The translations under genes were made by a program, and so were the position numbers. This document shows positions 60,504 to 64,000 of a stretch of 64,000 nt of DNA, piece after piece; the first letter of the stretch is position 1; each line of letters opens with the position of its first letter. The notes beneath the pieces were generated by a model. That model saw nothing but the letters and a program-made list of their open reading frames with translations, was not told where the DNA came from and ran no database searches. Location of the stretch: the NCBI GenBank assembly GCA_014773175.1, contig VXCM01001413.1, positions 187,842 to 251,841 on the forward strand, written 5' to 3'. Origin of the DNA: Lucifuga dentata. Taxonomy: Eukaryota > Chordata > Actinopteri > Ophidiiformes > Bythitidae.

Positions 60504-62247
60504 CACACACAGCAGCTGACTTACACTCTGCAATACACCATTCAGAATGCAAAGTCACGACTCACGGGCTGCCACATCAACAATTTCATCTCCGTTGCAA
60601 TTTTCCAAGACCGATTGACTCTTGGTCTGAAAAAGGATATCAGCACTCTAGGAAATAGTCCTACAGAAAAGCCACCTAGTGCGGCACAAATTAGCTTTCT
60701 GCCCTGCTGCAATTAGTGTGAAAGTGATTCTCATTAATTTCTTGGGTCACCTCCTTCATCACACCTCAATCTCACATCAGTGCCATCAATTGCATCAATG
60801 CCATTTCCCTTTGCATGGCATTGATGTTATTTCGAGACTGGGTCATGTACGGTCAGATGCTGATTGTGTAATTTACTGATGGTGTCAATAAGTCAGCACC
60901 ATCATGTCTCTGAGGAGAAACATATACTTAAAATGCAATAAAATTACAGGGTTTCTCCCCATTTCTTGCAGTTTTACATTTATTAGCATATTGACATCTG
61001 CTCCTGTAATGGAGCTATAATTATCAGGCATTGCTTTACTTAAAGACATAAGCTATTTCACAATGGCCTGTGTAGCTTTAAACAGAAAATACTACTAAAT
61101 ACTAACCTTATTTTCCTGCACATCTTGTCCTTCTGCAAAACTGGCTTTTTACTAAAAACAGCCATATTCAGCTCATCCAACCATAATCATGTCAAGGAAA
61201 TAGCTTAAAGGGGGGAAAAAAAGATATATGTTTGCATATCTGATGAAAATTGGGTGTGTGGAAGATGTTTTAGCAAGAGATTTAAAATCAAATCATTACA
61301 AATATTTGACAAATGAAGTCAAATTGGCTGGAACTAGGCTGGCAGCTCTGTTTTGGTTCTGCCAGACTGGGCCTCTTAGCTTCAGTCTCTAGTCTGGTGG
61401 GTTAGTAGGCAGCCAGTCTGCTAATTCAGCTTCCAGCCCCAGGAGAGCCCTTCCATCCTGCTGCATCTGCTCTTCTCTCTCCTCACGCATCCATTCTGCC
61501 TGCTTGGCCTGTCAAAGCCTGCATGCACATCTCCCTCTCTCCACATCTCTCCCTCCCTCATTCCCCTTTCTGTTTCTCCCCTTCTTTTCCTCTGCTCCAC
61601 TAGGCTTGTGAAGGTGATCTAGTCCCATGTGGCACCACTGTACAGATTGCAGCGCTTTTTCAAATGGAGCCTGATCTCCTGTGGATACCCATGTAAAGAG
61701 CGGTTGGGCAGTTCCTTGTCTTTTCCTCTTTTCCAGCTTTTTTTTCGTGTTTTTATATTTTACCATGTTTTATACATTTATTTTTTTAGCTAGATAAGCT
61801 GTCCTGTCCTTGACCACAAGAAGGCCATTTGTGCTTTGACAAAAACAAAGTACTTCCTGCGGTTTGAGGCCAGTCTGGTCACAGCTGTCACACGACCGAT
61901 TGTCCTTAAAAGCTCTTTTATTAGCAGGAGGTGTGAAGAGGGCGATGGCAGCGGTATGAGGAATGCTTCACTCTGAAACCTATGACTCTACATCTGATGG
62001 ATGTTTGTAATTATTTTTGATGGATAGTGTCCGTCTGCTCTCATTGCAATCTATGTCTTTGTCTCGGTGCATAATGTAAGTTTCTGTAGGCACTGGTGTT
62101 CAGACGAATGTGTCTTTATTTAGCTCTTTGTGAAATGAACTGGTCTGGACGTGTGCGTGTGTGTGCATGAATGCTTTTGTGAGTGCGTGTTATCTGGCCA
62201 TTCTTTTGAAGCAGGTGAACTCATTGCCTCCCATTGTGTTTGTGCAG

Positions 62248-62346
62248 GTTTTTGGAGATTATTATCACTTCAGACATCACGCCGTGGAGAAGAGGTCTGT
62301 GACTGGACACAGGGGAATGCACATCAGGCTGCAAAAAGAACCACAA
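62248..62346 (+). CDS. furin: Furin-type proprotein convertase, second coding exon
   Basis: 99 bases (33 codons, residues 60-92) between GTGCAG|GTT and CCACAA|GTAAGG, phase 0 both sides and the same size as the human exon. It reads VFGDYYHFRHHAVEKRSVTG and ends LQKEPQ. H69 corresponds to the human prodomain pH-sensor histidine, and K74-R75|S76 to the internal prodomain cleavage site after R75. The next exon should carry the multibasic primary cleavage site and is outside the window. Confidence 0.9.
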
Positions 62347-64000
62347 GTAAGGCTTTTGTCAGCTTTCACAATGCTGACAGCAACACACCACACTGGCAAC
62401 AAAAAGCCAATGATAGATTGGACTACACATAGAGAGTGTGTGTATGTGACACGAGAAAAGAATGCCAGCATCAGTGGCACCTTATCAAGCTCTAAATTTT
62501 TTTTTTTGCAGTCCACACCAATCCTTCCATCTGTCCCTCTGACCCACTCTGAAGCACCACGTAAATATGCAAAATAAATCCACTCATACAACCAAACAGC
62601 TGGGAGGATGTCTGTGCTCTGCCTTGCTTTTTACAAAAAGTATTATTTGTATCTAAATGTTAATGAGAAAGGAATTTTGGCATCCATCTATTTGTCATCC
62701 AAACAGAAGATGATTTCCAGCCTTGAATATCAATATTTAAACATCTGGCTCTGAATTTGCAAACATTCCAACCAGTGTTACACCTGGTATAATGGAACTG
62801 CAAATTTCAGCCTCTGCATATCAGATGTTGTTTAATAAGTGTTGAAATTACATCATGGTTGGAAGAAGTTTTTAGAAGAAGGTTAGAAGAGGAGAAAACA
62901 TAATGTCTGCATTCTGTCTCCTGTCCATGAACAGATTTACATAAACATGCTGTGCTGGATGTTTTTCAGGTTAAAATTGACATTATGAAGATCTACAGTA
63001 ACTGGAGATGGAAGCATGGGTTTCCATTTGATTTTGTTACTTGTGTGTATCTTAGAAAGAGAAAGAAACTGAGAGATTGATTTCTCTGTTTCGCTAGCCT
63101 CCGTTCCTCTGCGTACATTGTTATGAATCATAAATAATCAAACATCATGAATAATCAAAACCGAAGCTTAAACATTGCAACCAGTGAGATGAAGTTTTTG
63201 TCTAATATTAAGACATTTTTGACAGAGCAGATTCCATCTCATAGGGCCCTCTTAGTCAAAAGGTCAGCAAGTTAACACCACACTTGAAGCCTCAGGTAGT
63301 CAGGTCAACATGGGTCTCACTGCACAACACAGTTGTCCTGGGAACCCTTCCCACCCACACACGCACACACACACACACACAAACATACCAAACCTAAAAC
63401 ACCACAGCATAAGAGAGTGTGTTTATGTGTGGTTATTTGTGTGTTCAAATACATATGAGGACAAACTATTATTGGAAAAGAAAAATAACGGGAAAAAGAG
63501 AACAGAAAAGAAAACAGATTACAAACTCAATAACAGAGTCGCTGGATTTGGATTATTCTGAGCTTGAAGCTTGTTCCGGTGTCTTTCTGTAATCCTGCTG
63601 CCGTCTCTTACATTATGTCCATTATCTTCTTCCCTCAGCCCTTTGGTGCTGGCATGCCTTTTATCACTGTCCCGTTTAAATAATCACACAGTGGACAAAT
63701 GACCTTGGCAAATACAAAAAGCTTCCACCATTATGCTTGTGTGAGGAGTCGTTTGTCATCTCCACTTTTCACCACCTCTGTGAGGGAAAGAATTGTTTTG
63801 TTTTTAGGTGGCTGCTGTTGGTTTTCAAACTAAGCATTAAAGGCAATTACTGTGTTAAAGGCAATTACTGCATGCTATATTTTGGAAGGAGGGATTTTAT
63901 CCTCCGTCTGTCTCGCTGTGTCTTTCTCATTAAAGTGTGTGTGTTTGCGACTGTAGCTGTGCACTGTAAGTTTAGGCGCAGAAGCCTTGAGGTTTTTGTA
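62347..64000 (+). other. furin: Furin intron, continuing past the window
   Basis: From the donor at 62,347 to the window end I find no further furin exon. Contains a short (AC)n at 63,357-63,380 and a 16-base direct duplication 'taaaggcaattactg' near 63,838. Confidence 0.7.

Larger units (their letters stand above)
34230..62247 (+). other. furin: 28-kb furin intron
   Basis: Bounded by GTAAGT at 34,230 and CAG ending at 62,247. It is filled with microsatellites, MITE copies E and F, an L2-like relic and a Tc1-like element. Large parts (34,340-38,570; 39,080-41,390; 41,660-44,600; 47,900-53,740; 54,130-62,240) hold no gene I can support. Confidence 0.8.

Overview
The window looks like teleost fish nuclear DNA. 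It has vertebrate-style split genes with GT-AG introns, many CA/GT, CT and GATA microsatellites, and fish-type DNA transposons (Tc1-like, hAT-like, piggyBac-like MITEs) plus L2-like and RTE-like LINE fragments. Only a small part is protein coding. Most predicted open frames are noise.

Layout. 1-12,250: mostly non-coding. There is a possible first exon of a leftward gene with a TATA box near 1,111, an RTE-like LINE relic (about 3,250-3,730) and a hAT-like element (10,398-11,439) that contains a 316-base gap. 12,253-15,279 (minus): a complete three-exon gene for a 232-residue four-pass claudin/PMP22-like membrane protein. 16,748-27,926 (minus): a complete 15-coding-exon gene whose second half is the vertebrate homologue of 1-aminocyclopropane-1-carboxylate synthase (ACCS). 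Its first 466 codons add an N-terminal Myb/SANT-like (trihelix) DNA-binding domain and a basic/coiled-coil region, joined in phase. Its introns carry a Tc1-like element split by a LINE, a second LINE fragment and nested TTAA-flanked MITEs. 28,000-29,100: a divergent promoter-like interval. 29,280-32,205 (plus): several coding-looking, phase-compatible segments of a gene I cannot name. 34,053 onward (plus): the first two coding exons of a furin-type proprotein convertase, separated by a 28-kb intron full of repeats (Tc1-like element 45,917-47,526, MITEs, L2-like relic, microsatellites). The gene runs off the right edge.

The genes are not an operon and show no obvious shared pathway. The most notable object is the SANT-ACCS fusion: a PLP-enzyme fold of the aspartate-aminotransferase superfamily attached to a DNA-binding module of the type found in Harbinger-derived host proteins. 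Several single N characters sit between exact duplicates of about 66 bases and look like unmerged contig ends rather than biology.
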